A DNA stretch of 64,000 nt from Synergistetes bacterium HGW-Synergistetes-1 (GTDB lineage: Bacteria > Synergistota > Synergistia > Synergistales > Synergistaceae): the NCBI GenBank assembly GCA_002839185.1, contig PGXO01000008.1:23929-87928 (forward strand), given 5' to 3'. Positions 1-7,815 of this stretch are shown here, piece by piece; position 1 is the first letter of the stretch, and every line of letters begins with the position of its first letter. Position numbers and translations under genes: made by a program. A model generated the notes under the pieces. The model was not told the origin of the DNA, made no database searches, and saw only the letters and a program-made list of their open reading frames with translations.

Positions 1-663
1 AGGGATCCCAAGCGTATCCTGGATCTTAGTTCTGAGTCCTTCCGACCATGCTTCAGCACCGAAGATGCCTAGACGGAGACTGTATCTTGCTTTCTCCTCG
101 TTTGAAAACGTATCCCAGACCTCACAGAGTTTGACAGCGTAGGAGGGCGTACAGGTAAAGACAGTCGTGCCAAGATCACGCATTAGTTTAAACTGACGCT
201 CGGTAAAACCGCCGCTTGCGGGGATGACCGTGACTCCCATATCTTCAGCTGCATCGTGGAAACCCTGACTCCCTGTAAAAAGTCCGTATCCTGTCGATAT
301 CTGGAGTATATCTTTCGATGTTATTGTGGCACGTTTAAATGCAGTCTTCATCGCCTTTTTCCACCAAAAGATGTCATTTGCGGTGTATCCTACAACAGTC
401 GGATTCCCAGTAGTTCCCGATGTAGCATGGAAGCGCACCAGATCATCCTTGTCACATCCAAGCCATCCCAGCGGGTAATGAGCCTGGAGATCCTGCTTTG
501 TTGTAAAGGGAAGTTTTTCGATATCCTTTGGTGATCTTATTTCCGATGGTTTGACTCCGGCATCCTTCATTTTGTCTGCATAAGGATGGTTACGCTCCCA
601 AAGCCTGTTCAATGTTGCCTGAAGTTCCGATGTCTTTTCCAACGCTGTCTCACTGTGTACCAT
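1..663 (-). CDS. phenylacetate-CoA ligase family protein (first copy, 3' part outside the window)
   Basis: AMP-forming aryl-acid CoA ligase, expected to activate an arylacetate to its CoA thioester in the cytoplasm. The 221 residues in the window start at an ATG at 663 after a GGGAGG ribosome site. They contain the family nucleotide-binding loop HATSGTTGNPTVV near residue 75 and the conserved stretch HYPLGWLGC. The reading frame stays open to base 1, so the C-terminal half lies outside. It is clearly paralogous to the gene at 973-2262; both share long N-terminal segments such as TKQDL-HYPLGWL. It follows a leader ORF and a terminator on the same strand, so expression is probably attenuated. 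Family assignment is secure; the acid it uses is unknown. Confidence 0.9.
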   Translation of the reverse strand, partial: MVHSETALEKTSELQATLNRLWERNHPYADKMKDAGVKPSEIRSPKDIEKLPFTTKQDLQAHYPLGWLGCDKDDLVRFHATSGTTGNPTVVGYTANDIFWWKKAMKTAFKRATITSKDILQISTGYGLFTGSQGFHDAAEDMGVTVIPASGGFTERQFKLMRDLGTTVFTCTPSYAVKLCEVWDTFSNEEKARYSLRLGIFGAEAWSEGLRTKIQDTLGIP

Positions 664-700
664 AATAATTCCTCCCGGTTCATACTCAAAATTACAAAAT

Positions 701-736
701 AAAAAAAGACGGGATCCGGAAAACCCGGACCCCGTC
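701..736 (-). terminator. intrinsic terminator between leader ORF and first CoA ligase
   Basis: On the minus strand a 12-bp stem (arms 725-736 and 708-719, one G-U pair) closes a short loop and is followed by seven T residues. It lies after the leader ORF stop and before the ligase start, which is the position of an attenuator rather than an end-of-operon terminator. The leader segment at about 788-798 can pair with the 5' arm (10 of 11 positions, including one wobble), so an alternative fold is possible. Confidence 0.8.
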
Positions 737-756
737 CTCACTTCTTGATCAGATGT

Positions 757-870
757 TCAGCGCACAGCACCTGGACACCGATCCCGCGAGTCGGGATCCG
801 TGCATGGATAAGAGTACACTGCGACAGAAAAATCTATATGTCTTGTTATTTCAACAAATTTCTTTTTCAT
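757..870 (-). CDS. putative 37-residue leader peptide (Tyr-Ser-Tyr) upstream of the first CoA ligase
   Basis: A short ORF with an excellent ribosome site (GGAGG, 8 nt from the ATG at 870) and a promoter 38 nt upstream. The peptide starts MKKKFVEITR and contains VYSYPC at residues 18-23. Immediately after these codons, bases 780-798 form a 7-bp hairpin (GATCCCG / CGGGATC) inside the coding sequence. An intrinsic terminator and the ligase gene follow. I infer a transcription-attenuation leader peptide sensing an aromatic aminoacyl-tRNA; no homologue is known to me. The parallel arrangement before the second ligase (2415-2516) strengthens the call. Confidence 0.6.
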   Translation of the reverse strand: MKKKFVEITRHIDFSVAVYSYPCTDPDSRDRCPGAVR

Positions 871-907
871 GTCCGGTGCCTCCTTCGTTCGTGCGACATT
901 GCGCGTA

Positions 908-936
908 AGTTTAAATAATATTTCAAAGATTGTCAA
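908..936 (-). promoter_or_regulatory. promoter of leader ORF / first CoA ligase
   Basis: TTGACA (931-936), 17-nt spacer, TAAACT (908-913) on the minus strand. The predicted start near 901 gives a leader of about 30 nt before the leader-peptide ATG. Confidence 0.65.
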
Positions 937-972
937 GCCCGAAAAGAGTTACTACTTTACCGCTTTTCGATG

Positions 973-2262
973 CTAAACTTTAGCGTTGTGGGGCTCCTTG
1001 TGCCTTTTTATGCGGACTGCCTTGCCTTCCGAACGGGGGACTGTATCCGGTTCAGCAATGTTGACCTCAATATTTACGCCCAGGCTGTCTTTCAGACGTT
1101 TCTTTGTCTCATTCCTGATGTGTTCAACTTCCCCCGGATCACTCTCCGGAGCGCGTTCGCATGTAATTTCAATCTCATCCATTCCATCCTTTTTCCAGAC
1201 ATCTATGATGAAATTGGGAGTAAGGTCCTTGACTCTGCACAGAGCTGCCTCGACCTGTGACGGGAAGACATTGACGCCCCTAACTATGAGCATATCGTCG
1301 GTCCTTCCTCCTATCCTATCTATGCGGACACTTGGATCACCACAGGGACAGGGTCCGGGAAGGATCCTGGTACGGTCCCTCGTACGGTAGCGGATTATGG
1401 GATAGGCTTCCTTCTTTATCGAAGTCAGCACAAGCTCGCCCTCTTCGCCGTCTTCCATGTTTTTCAGCGTGTCAGGATGTATTATCTCGGGCAGGAATGC
1501 CTCGTCATTTACATGCAGTCCGCTCTGGTGGATGCACTCCATCGCCACTCCCGGGCCCATTGCTTCGCTCAGGCCGTAAATATCCAGAGCCTTGATGCCC
1601 AGTTTCTCTTCAAGACGTTTTCTCAGGCCCTCGGACCACGGTTCCGCTCCCAGTATCCCTATCTTGAGTTTTGTCCCCCCGTTTGAAAAACGGTTCGGAT
1701 CTATGTCATCCCATACTTCCGATATGCGAAGGGCGTATGAAGGTGTACATGCCAATGCTGTAACGCCCAGCTCCTTGATCATCCTTACCTGCTTTTCCGT
1801 GGCTCCCCCCGAAGCAGGGATGACAGCCAGGCCGCGGCGCTCTCCTGCGTAATGCATCCCAAGACCTCCCGTAAAGAGACCATATCCATAAGAGACCTGG
1901 AGAGTATCCCATTCATCCAATCCGGCAAGCCCGAGACACCAGGCGCCGCACTCACTCCACATCTTTACATCGTTTTGTGTGTAGCAGACTACCGTCGGGT
2001 TTCCTGTAGTCCCTGAAGTCGCATGAAAACGAACCACATGCTTTCTGTCAACGTTCAGCCAGCCAAGGGGATAGTGCTTCTGCAGATCCTGTTTCGTAGT
2101 GTAGGGAAGGAGCTGCATGTCCCGTGCGGTCCTTATGTGTTCGGGTTTGACACCATACTCCTTCATCTTTTGGGCGTAGGGATGATCTCTCTCTACCATT
2201 TTCTCCAGTGTGTAACGGATCCTCGATATTTTTGTCTCAACATTTCTTATTACAAGTTTCAT
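973..2262 (-). CDS. phenylacetate-CoA ligase family protein (second copy)
   Basis: Complete AMP-forming arylacetate-CoA ligase of 429 residues, the normal PaaK length. Visible motifs are HATSGTTGNPTVV near residue 80, the central DIYGLSE near residue 230, and the C-terminal RTRDRTRILPGPCPCG and GGRTDDMLIVRGVNVFPSQ regions. The start is the ATG at 2262, behind GAGGAGG; an in-frame ATG at 2349 is rejected because it lies inside the upstream terminator hairpin. Known relatives act on phenylacetate, 4-hydroxyphenylacetate or indoleacetate, either degrading aromatic amino acids or, with indolepyruvate:ferredoxin oxidoreductase, rebuilding them. Which applies here is not visible. It is preceded by its own leader ORF and terminator. 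Confidence 0.93.
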   Translation of the reverse strand: MKLVIRNVETKISRIRYTLEKMVERDHPYAQKMKEYGVKPEHIRTARDMQLLPYTTKQDLQKHYPLGWLNVDRKHVVRFHATSGTTGNPTVVCYTQNDVKMWSECGAWCLGLAGLDEWDTLQVSYGYGLFTGGLGMHYAGERRGLAVIPASGGATEKQVRMIKELGVTALACTPSYALRISEVWDDIDPNRFSNGGTKLKIGILGAEPWSEGLRKRLEEKLGIKALDIYGLSEAMGPGVAMECIHQSGLHVNDEAFLPEIIHPDTLKNMEDGEEGELVLTSIKKEAYPIIRYRTRDRTRILPGPCPCGDPSVRIDRIGGRTDDMLIVRGVNVFPSQVEAALCRVKDLTPNFIIDVWKKDGMDEIEITCERAPESDPGEVEHIRNETKKRLKDSLGVNIEVNIAEPDTVPRSEGKAVRIKRHKEPHNAKV

Positions 2263-2330
2263 TTCTCTTCCTCCTCGGGGTCTATGTGAATTTTTAATAA
2301 TCCCTTTGTTCTTCGCTGCATAAGGGCACG

Positions 2331-2366
2331 AAAAAAGCAGGGCCCGCATTTATGCGGGCCCTGCTT
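2331..2366 (-). terminator. intrinsic terminator between leader ORF and second CoA ligase
   Basis: A nearly perfect GC-rich inverted repeat (arms 2352-2364 and 2337-2349, 13 bp) followed on the minus strand by six T residues. It lies between the leader ORF stop (2415) and the ligase ATG (2262), as expected for an attenuator. Confidence 0.85.
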
Positions 2367-2414
2367 CAACGGCGATTTACGCAACGATACTGTTATCCGG
2401 TTGATCCGTCCGAA

Positions 2415-2516
2415 TCACGCAGCCCGAGCGCAGATCCCGTGAAGGGGACCCGCGCCGATAAAGGAGAACTGCGTAACATTGCCACAAGATGTGATGCTGT
2501 AATTGATATGTGTCAT
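2415..2516 (-). CDS. putative 33-residue leader peptide (Phe-Ser-Phe) upstream of the second CoA ligase
   Basis: A short ORF behind GGAGG, 9 nt from the ATG at 2516. The DNA before the ATG closely resembles that of the other leader ORF (GGAGGCAC then C/T, GG, AC, ATG). The peptide begins MTHINYSITS and carries QFSFIG at residues 16-21. Directly after these codons, bases 2428-2455 form an 11-position hairpin with one mismatch, still inside the ORF. A strong terminator and the ligase gene follow. I infer a leader peptide for attenuation with Phe codons at the control position. Without homologues the coding status rests on the ribosome site, the context and the duplicate at 757-870. Confidence 0.6.
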   Translation of the reverse strand: MTHINYSITSCGNVTQFSFIGAGPLHGICARAA

Positions 2517-2569
2517 GTCCCAGTGCCTCCTCTCGACTTCAGTTCGTTGTTTTAATGATGTTGGGGGTA

Positions 2570-2598
2570 ATTCTATTCACCTTTTGGATAATTGTCAA
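2570..2598 (-). promoter_or_regulatory. promoter of leader ORF / second CoA ligase
   Basis: TTGACA (2593-2598), 17-nt spacer, TAGAAT (2570-2575) on the minus strand, about 47 nt upstream of the leader-peptide ATG counted from the expected start site. Confidence 0.75.
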
Positions 2599-2607
2599 CT
2601 CAATTGC

Positions 2608-3705
2608 CTATTTTTGTCTATTTTTTGCCTCAACATAATTTTTCATGAATTTTTCCCTTAGAAGGCTGTTTTCTTCCGGCAGCCCCACTGTTATCCGAAT
2701 GATACCTTTGCCCCGGAAACGGAGCAGGCGGACGATTATTCCGTCCTTCAGCAGTCCATCTCTCAGCCCGGAGGATACCTCTCCAAGCGGAAGAAGTATG
2801 AAGTTTGTCTGTGAGGCGATAAAGCTGATATCGTTGGCTCGGAAGAAATCATAAAAACTCTTTTTTTCATTTCTTACCATTTCAACGCTTTCCGTTAAAA
2901 ACTCAATGTCGTCAAGTGCTGCTTCCGCGCCTGCCGCGGCCGGCACCGAGACCACATAAGGTTCCCTGACCTTGTAAAGGTATTTCATCAGTTCTGCGTC
3001 CCCTGCTATCCATCCGACCCTGAGGCCTGCCAGTCCATATACTTTTGAAAAAGTCCTGCAGACCATCAGGTTTGGATATTCGTTTAGCAGTGTCAGCCCA
3101 TCAGCTGTATTTTCATCGGCAAATTCTATATATGCCTCGTCAAGGACGAACAAGACCTTTTCGGGGATGGCATCAAGCATTTTCCTGATATCACGTATAC
3201 CTGTGCCCGTTCCTGTAGGATTGTTGGGATTGCAGAAGACGACCATCCTGGTCTTTTCTGTCACAGCCGTAATAAATCCGTCTGTGTCCAGCTCCATATT
3301 CTCTGTCATCGGGACCTTTACGGCCCTGCCTCCCATTATTTCAGCCATCTCGGCGTAAACAGAGAAGGTCAGCTCACCGCACACCACCTCGTCTCCGGGT
3401 TCGATAAAGGCTCGGCCAAGCATCGTAAATACTCCGTCAAGACCGTTGCCTATCACGAACTGATCAGGAGTCATGCCGTGTTTCTGGGCAAGCTTATTCC
3501 TCAATCTGTCGCATCTGCTGTCGCCATACCGGTTGCATTCCGAAACGGCATTTTTTATCGCCTCGACAGCCTTTCTTGAAACTCCGAGGTTGTTTTCGTT
3601 CGAAGAGATGCGGACAAGTTCCGGTAATACAGGCCCCGGATCATACTCTTCCATGTCTCTTATATTAGGACGTGCAATGCTGTAGAAAAGCTCACTTTTG
3701 TTCAT
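2608..3705 (-). CDS. hisC: histidinol-phosphate aminotransferase
   Basis: PLP enzyme of 365 residues that converts imidazole-acetol phosphate to histidinol phosphate with glutamate as amino donor. Fold type I aminotransferase signatures are seen: SSNENNLG near residue 35, the NPNNPTG motif near 160, DEAYIEF near 190, and the PLP lysine in FSKVYGLAGLRVG near 220. The start is an ATG behind GAGGAGGAG, only 3 nt after the HAD hydrolase gene, so the two are co-transcribed. Divergence from hisZ and the rest of the pathway supports the histidine role rather than another HisC-like transaminase. Confidence 0.93.
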   Translation of the reverse strand: MNKSELFYSIARPNIRDMEEYDPGPVLPELVRISSNENNLGVSRKAVEAIKNAVSECNRYGDSRCDRLRNKLAQKHGMTPDQFVIGNGLDGVFTMLGRAFIEPGDEVVCGELTFSVYAEMAEIMGGRAVKVPMTENMELDTDGFITAVTEKTRMVVFCNPNNPTGTGTGIRDIRKMLDAIPEKVLFVLDEAYIEFADENTADGLTLLNEYPNLMVCRTFSKVYGLAGLRVGWIAGDAELMKYLYKVREPYVVSVPAAAGAEAALDDIEFLTESVEMVRNEKKSFYDFFRANDISFIASQTNFILLPLGEVSSGLRDGLLKDGIIVRLLRFRGKGIIRITVGLPEENSLLREKFMKNYVEAKNRQK

Positions 3706-3708
3706 CTC

Positions 3709-4512
3709 TTACTCCTCCTCGATGAGGGAAATTATCTCTTTCACAGCGTTTTCGGTGTGGTCGTAAATATATTCTGCTTCCGGAAGAAGTGCTCCGATAG
3801 CCACGAAATGACCTTTTCCGAATGCTGCCTGTGCCTTCATATCGCTGCCGGTATCACCGAAAAAGACGGGGTCAACACACCCAAGCCTCTTTGAAAGCAG
3901 TTCCAGCCCCTCCGGCGATGGTTTGTAAATTCCTGTATCGCTGTGTATTATCCTGTCATCAGGAAAATCCTGCCACCCCAGAGCATTTTTGGCAAGATGC
4001 CACTCAGCGAGGTTCCTTCCGGTGTAAACACCTACGGGAAGCGGCAATTCTTCCCAATGGGAACCCAGCATCGGTATCTCCAGCCTGTAAAGTCCGGGGG
4101 CTTCTTCAGTGCCGAAGTAAAGTTCAGCACACATTTTCCTTACGGCATCTCTGGGAACAGGAGCGCAGTACCTGGCACTTATCCATGATATGACATCTGA
4201 GCTGAAAGTTCCGAGTTCCTTGCTGAGCATTTGTGGTGAAGGCAGTGCCGCTGAAAGATCCTTCTTTCCGCTGAAGGCTGCGATAGAAAGCATCGTCCAT
4301 GCGATGTCGTAGTCGTCATTGAATGACCCGTGTCTTTTAAATACCCTTTCGTGTTCAGAAGTATAACCTACAGAATCGGTCGTTCCTCCGCAGACCGATT
4401 CCCATCCCTTCTGTATTCCCTGTCGGATCACCTCGGGAAAGGATCTCTCAACATTGAGCAAAACTCCGTCAACATCAAATATCAATGCGTCGGGGATAAA
4501 GTCGATTTTCAT
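3709..4512 (-). CDS. HAD-superfamily hydrolase, candidate histidinol-phosphatase
   Basis: A 267-residue HAD phosphatase. Motif I is DVDGVLLN (residues 14-21), motif II VGVYTGR near 162, motif III lysine in KPSPEGL near 199, motif IV FFGDTGSDMK near 218. The cap region between motifs I and II is large. It is the first gene of a two-gene unit with hisC and diverges from hisZGBA-IE-HF. The HisB here is dehydratase-only and no PHP-type HisK or IMPase-like HisN is present, so histidinol-phosphate dephosphorylation is the open step this gene could fill. That role is inference; the HAD family is certain. The start is an ATG behind GGAGG. Confidence 0.85.
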   Translation of the reverse strand: MKIDFIPDALIFDVDGVLLNVERSFPEVIRQGIQKGWESVCGGTTDSVGYTSEHERVFKRHGSFNDDYDIAWTMLSIAAFSGKKDLSAALPSPQMLSKELGTFSSDVISWISARYCAPVPRDAVRKMCAELYFGTEEAPGLYRLEIPMLGSHWEELPLPVGVYTGRNLAEWHLAKNALGWQDFPDDRIIHSDTGIYKPSPEGLELLSKRLGCVDPVFFGDTGSDMKAQAAFGKGHFVAIGALLPEAEYIYDHTENAVKEIISLIEEE

Positions 4513-4530
4513 AAATTATTCCTCCAATAT

Positions 4531-4612
4531 TTGCAAAAGAGACAAACGCGTGTTATTATATAGCCCGTTTGTAAAACTATCAAGCTATCAGTTTAACTAA
4601 GTAAAGTGATAG
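4531..4612. promoter_or_regulatory. overlapping divergent promoters and CTATCA repeats of the his cluster
   Basis: Plus-strand promoter for hisZ: TTGCAA (4531-4536), 17 nt, TATTAT (4554-4559). Minus-strand promoter for the HAD-hisC unit: TTGATA (4578-4583), 17 nt, TATAAT (4555-4560). The two -10 boxes overlap, so RNA polymerase cannot use both at once. CTATCA occurs at 4577-4582 and 4585-4590, and inverted at 4607-4612, over the minus-strand -35 and the hisZ 5' leader. It could be an operator; no His-codon leader peptide is present. Confidence 0.6.
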
Positions 4613-4683
4613 TAAGAATTATTATCTTGACTGTCATTTTGATTTTACCTTATCACATCTGCAGGAGGAAACGGAGAATTGAC

Positions 4684-5889
4684 ATGAACAGAAACCCTAA
4701 AGGCTGCAGCAACATCGGAGGACCTGCCGCGGCAAGGCTTGAATACTGCCGCAACAAGGCGCTCAAAATTTTCTCTACGTATGGTTACAGACCATTCAGT
4801 CCGTCAGAACTCCAGCTCGTGGAGGATGTCTGGGACAAACTCTCAAAATCAAGAGCCAGGCGCCTGATAGCTCTCAACTCACCATTCGGAGAGCCATGTG
4901 TTCTGAGGGGTGATCTTACCCTCTCCGCTGTCGCTTATCTGAGCAGCCATTATGAAGAAAATGAACGGCCTTTGAGGCTTTGCTATGCAGACAGGGTCTT
5001 TTCGGTCCCTGCTCCCCCAAAAAGCAATCTTGAGGAAAACCAGGTGGGCATAGAGCTGATCGGATGGGAAGGCTCAGGCACCGATGCCGAGGTCATCTCG
5101 CTTCTTCTCAGGACTCTTGATGAGCTTTCCATAGAAAAATCGATCGTTGTCATTGGTGACATGTCAGTTATCGCAAAGCTTTTTGAAGGCCTTCCGGAAA
5201 AGAGCGCGGAACAATTGGTGAGCGCACTGCAGGACGGGGCATACACAACATATTCAAAGATCCTCGACGATACCGAGACAGAGGAAGAGAGAAGGAAACT
5301 TCTTAAAGCCCTGCCCTTACTGAAAGGTGATTGTTCCGTTATAAGTGAGGCAATGCTGATGATGGAAGATACCTCTGTCCTCATGCCGCTCAAAAAACTG
5401 TGTGATTCCCTCTGCAAGCTCGGATATTCAGAGAGGATCCGAATAGACCTTGGTTTCATCCGCGACCTCGGCTACTACAGCGGCCCGATATTCAACGCCT
5501 ATTCCTCTGTTACAGCCTCTCTTTTGGGTGGCGGGGGCAGATACGACGGACTCCTGGCAAAGGTCGGAATGGAGGGAGAGGCTTCCGGCTTCGCACTGAA
5601 CATCAAGGAACTTGCTGATCATTGTATCGACGGATCTCCTTCGCCGAAGATCATGCTCTGGTGCGGGTGCAGCGATCCTGCTGACGGACTGCGGTATGCG
5701 GACGGATTGTACAAAAAGGGAATATCCTTCGAATTGAGCTGGACTGCGGATAAAAATGAGTCCATTAAAACTGCGGGGCTCCGTAAATATAGATATTGGG
5801 CCGATTTCACGTCAAAACAGGTGACAAATCTGCTCACGGGACAAATTTCAGATCTGGCGGATTTTGACAGGGAGGTCCTATCATGCTGA
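4684..5889 (+). CDS. hisZ: ATP phosphoribosyltransferase regulatory subunit
   Basis: HisRS-like, catalytically inactive subunit that joins short-form HisG to make the first enzyme of histidine synthesis and gives it feedback control. 401 residues, the usual HisZ size. It keeps class II synthetase-like signatures RDLGYYSGPIF near residue 258 and GGGGRYDGLL near 282 but has no anticodon-binding domain. The start is the ATG at 4684 behind GGAG; an upstream in-frame start would add a hydrophobic leader unlike the family. The end overlaps hisG by 7 nt, indicating translational coupling. Confidence 0.93.
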   Translation: MNRNPKGCSNIGGPAAARLEYCRNKALKIFSTYGYRPFSPSELQLVEDVWDKLSKSRARRLIALNSPFGEPCVLRGDLTLSAVAYLSSHYEENERPLRLCYADRVFSVPAPPKSNLEENQVGIELIGWEGSGTDAEVISLLLRTLDELSIEKSIVVIGDMSVIAKLFEGLPEKSAEQLVSALQDGAYTTYSKILDDTETEEERRKLLKALPLLKGDCSVISEAMLMMEDTSVLMPLKKLCDSLCKLGYSERIRIDLGFIRDLGYYSGPIFNAYSSVTASLLGGGGRYDGLLAKVGMEGEASGFALNIKELADHCIDGSPSPKIMLWCGCSDPADGLRYADGLYKKGISFELSWTADKNESIKTAGLRKYRYWADFTSKQVTNLLTGQISDLADFDREVLSC

Positions 5890-6530
5890 CTTTCGCGCTG
5901 CCCACAGGGCGTTCGCTTGAAGACTGTATAGAAATTTTGGAAGGGTCCGGACTTCCGGTCGACAAACTCAAAAATCACGGGAGAAACCTTGTAGTCGACG
6001 AAGGCAGTTTTCGCTATCTGCTTTCAAAACCCTCAGACGTTCCGGCAATGGTGCACTACGGAGCTGCGGACCTGGCTATCGCAGGGAATGATGTTGTAGA
6101 AGAATCAGGCATCTCTCTGGTGGAACTGCTGGATACCGGCAGGGGAAAATGTTTCATGGCTGTCGCCGGCACCAAGAGAGTGGCAGAGAAATTCAACGGC
6201 AACACCTGCAGCCTGATGGGACTGAAGGTCGCAACAAAATACACAAGAATAGCCGAAAACACTTTCAACTCATGGGGAGTTCAGATAAAGATCCTCAAAC
6301 TTAACGGTTCTGTAGAACTTGCCCCCGCTCTCGGCCTGAGCGACTGCATTTTTGACATCGTCCAGACAGGGAGCACCCTGAAAGCCAACGGACTGATGGT
6401 TATCAAGGAGACGGCTCCTGTCTCCCTGCGCCTCGTGGCAGGCTCTGGATCAGTGCAGCTTAGATGGCGTTCGATGTTCGGAGTCGTGAATGCCATAGAA
6501 AATTATGTAAAAGGGGCGGCTTCAGCATGA
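5883..6530 (+). CDS. hisG: ATP phosphoribosyltransferase, short form
   Basis: Catalyses condensation of ATP and PRPP, the committed step of histidine synthesis. At 215 residues it is the short HisG that lacks the C-terminal regulatory domain and needs HisZ, which is the overlapping upstream gene. It begins LTFALPTGRS and has the phosphate-binding region DIVQTGSTLKANGL near residue 158. The ATG lies inside the hisZ end, and the stop overlaps the hisB start by 3 nt. Assignment is secure from sequence and position. Confidence 0.95.
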   Translation: MLTFALPTGRSLEDCIEILEGSGLPVDKLKNHGRNLVVDEGSFRYLLSKPSDVPAMVHYGAADLAIAGNDVVEESGISLVELLDTGRGKCFMAVAGTKRVAEKFNGNTCSLMGLKVATKYTRIAENTFNSWGVQIKILKLNGSVELAPALGLSDCIFDIVQTGSTLKANGLMVIKETAPVSLRLVAGSGSVQLRWRSMFGVVNAIENYVKGAASA

Positions 6531-7096
6531 AAAAAGAGACTCTAAGAAAGACCAATGAGACTGAGATCGAAGTTTCTCTCGAATTTCCGGGCAAAGTGAG
6601 AAAAATAGAGATCGGCTGCGGATTCCTTGCCCACATGGTCGACCTCATGTTCAGCAGGGCAGGTCTCGGGATCTGCCTTAAAGCAAAAGGCGACACTGAG
6701 GTCGACTATCACCACCTTTCAGAGGATATCGGGATCGCGTTGGGACAGCTGCTTCGGGAGACAGCAAAAGAGGGCGGCATCGCACGTTACGGATGGTGCA
6801 TCCTCCCGATGGACGGCTCGCTGGCAAGGGTGGCTCTTGATTTCAGCGGAAGAGGAGCTTCTTACTTCTCCGGCTCGTTCCCCTCAGAAAAATGCGGTGA
6901 CTTTGACACGGAACTCGTCCCCGAATTTTTCAGGGGTTTTGCCAGAGAGGGCGGCATGACCCTCCACATAGCCCTTCTGGAGACCGACAACTCACACCAT
7001 GCGGCCGAAGCTGTATTCAAAGGGGTCGGGATAGCGCTCAGGCAGGCTCTTTCACCCTCAGACGGTGCACCAAGCACAAAGGGGCTCTGGCTGTGA
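6527..7096 (+). CDS. hisB: imidazoleglycerol-phosphate dehydratase
   Basis: Mn-dependent dehydratase of 189 residues converting imidazoleglycerol phosphate to imidazole-acetol phosphate. The paired metal motifs are HHLSEDIG near residue 65 and DNSHHAAEAVFK near 155. It contains only the dehydratase domain, with no N-terminal HAD phosphatase as in the E. coli bifunctional protein, so the pathway phosphatase must be separate. The start is the ATG at 6527 with AAGGGG upstream, overlapping the hisG stop. An upstream in-frame start inside hisG is rejected. Confidence 0.95.
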   Translation: MKKETLRKTNETEIEVSLEFPGKVRKIEIGCGFLAHMVDLMFSRAGLGICLKAKGDTEVDYHHLSEDIGIALGQLLRETAKEGGIARYGWCILPMDGSLARVALDFSGRGASYFSGSFPSEKCGDFDTELVPEFFRGFAREGGMTLHIALLETDNSHHAAEAVFKGVGIALRQALSPSDGAPSTKGLWL

Positions 7097-7812
7097 TACT
7101 TTTTCCCGCGATAGACCTCTTCGGTGGCAATGTAGTCCGCCTGACTAAGGGTGATTTTTCGAAAAAGAAGGATTATGGGCTCTCACCGTTCGAAACAGCA
7201 AAAAACTTCCTCAACGCAGGATGCACCCACATACACATTGTTGACCTTGAAGGCGCTAAAGAAGGAAGGCCTTGTCACCTGGAAGTGCTTGAACAGATAG
7301 CCTCCCTCGGAATGTTCGTGCAGTACGGAGGGGGACTTCGTTCAGAGGACAGTGTAAGGGACGCCCTCTCAGCAGGTGCCGACAGGGTAATGATAGGGAG
7401 CCTGCTCTTTAAAGATGACGATATGCCCTGTCATATAGCAAGCGAGTTTGGCCCTGCAGCTATGCCTGCTATTGATGTAAAGGCAGGAAAGGTCGTACAT
7501 TCCGGTTGGCTCAGTGGAACAGATATGGGGCCCAAAGAAGCCCTCACCTGGCTCAGGAAGACCGGTTTTTCAATTTTTCTCGTTACAAATACAGACCGTG
7601 ACGGCATGATGTCCGGTACGGATCCCGAACTATACAGGGAGCTGACCGAAGGCAGGAATGACATCGTGGCGGCAGGCGGGATAACTACTGTAAACGACAT
7701 CATATCCCTGAATGCTCTTGGACTGGCCGGGGGCATAATCGGTAAAAGCCTTTATGAGGGCGGGATAACTATCTCAGATGCACTGCATGCCGCATCAGGA
7801 AGGAAACAATAG
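7093..7812 (+). CDS. hisA: phosphoribosylformimino-AICAR-phosphate isomerase
   Basis: ProFAR isomerase, a (beta/alpha)8 barrel of 239 residues performing the Amadori rearrangement. The N-terminal catalytic aspartate lies in FPAIDLFGGNVVRL (residue 8) and the second in AIDVKAGKVVHSG near residue 128. Phosphate-binding glycines are in YGGGLRSED and AAGGIT. It starts with GTG at 7093, overlapping the hisB stop by 4 nt (GTGA), so it is translationally coupled. Family distinction from HisF rests on the IDLFGG start and position in the operon. Confidence 0.94.
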   Translation: MILFPAIDLFGGNVVRLTKGDFSKKKDYGLSPFETAKNFLNAGCTHIHIVDLEGAKEGRPCHLEVLEQIASLGMFVQYGGGLRSEDSVRDALSAGADRVMIGSLLFKDDDMPCHIASEFGPAAMPAIDVKAGKVVHSGWLSGTDMGPKEALTWLRKTGFSIFLVTNTDRDGMMSGTDPELYRELTEGRNDIVAAGGITTVNDIISLNALGLAGGIIGKSLYEGGITISDALHAASGRKQ

Positions 7813-7815
7813 GTA

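Noticed and set aside
2262..2349. N-terminal extension of the second CoA ligase
   Set aside because: Would start inside the upstream terminator hairpin; the ATG at 2262 has the ribosome site and family-typical length.
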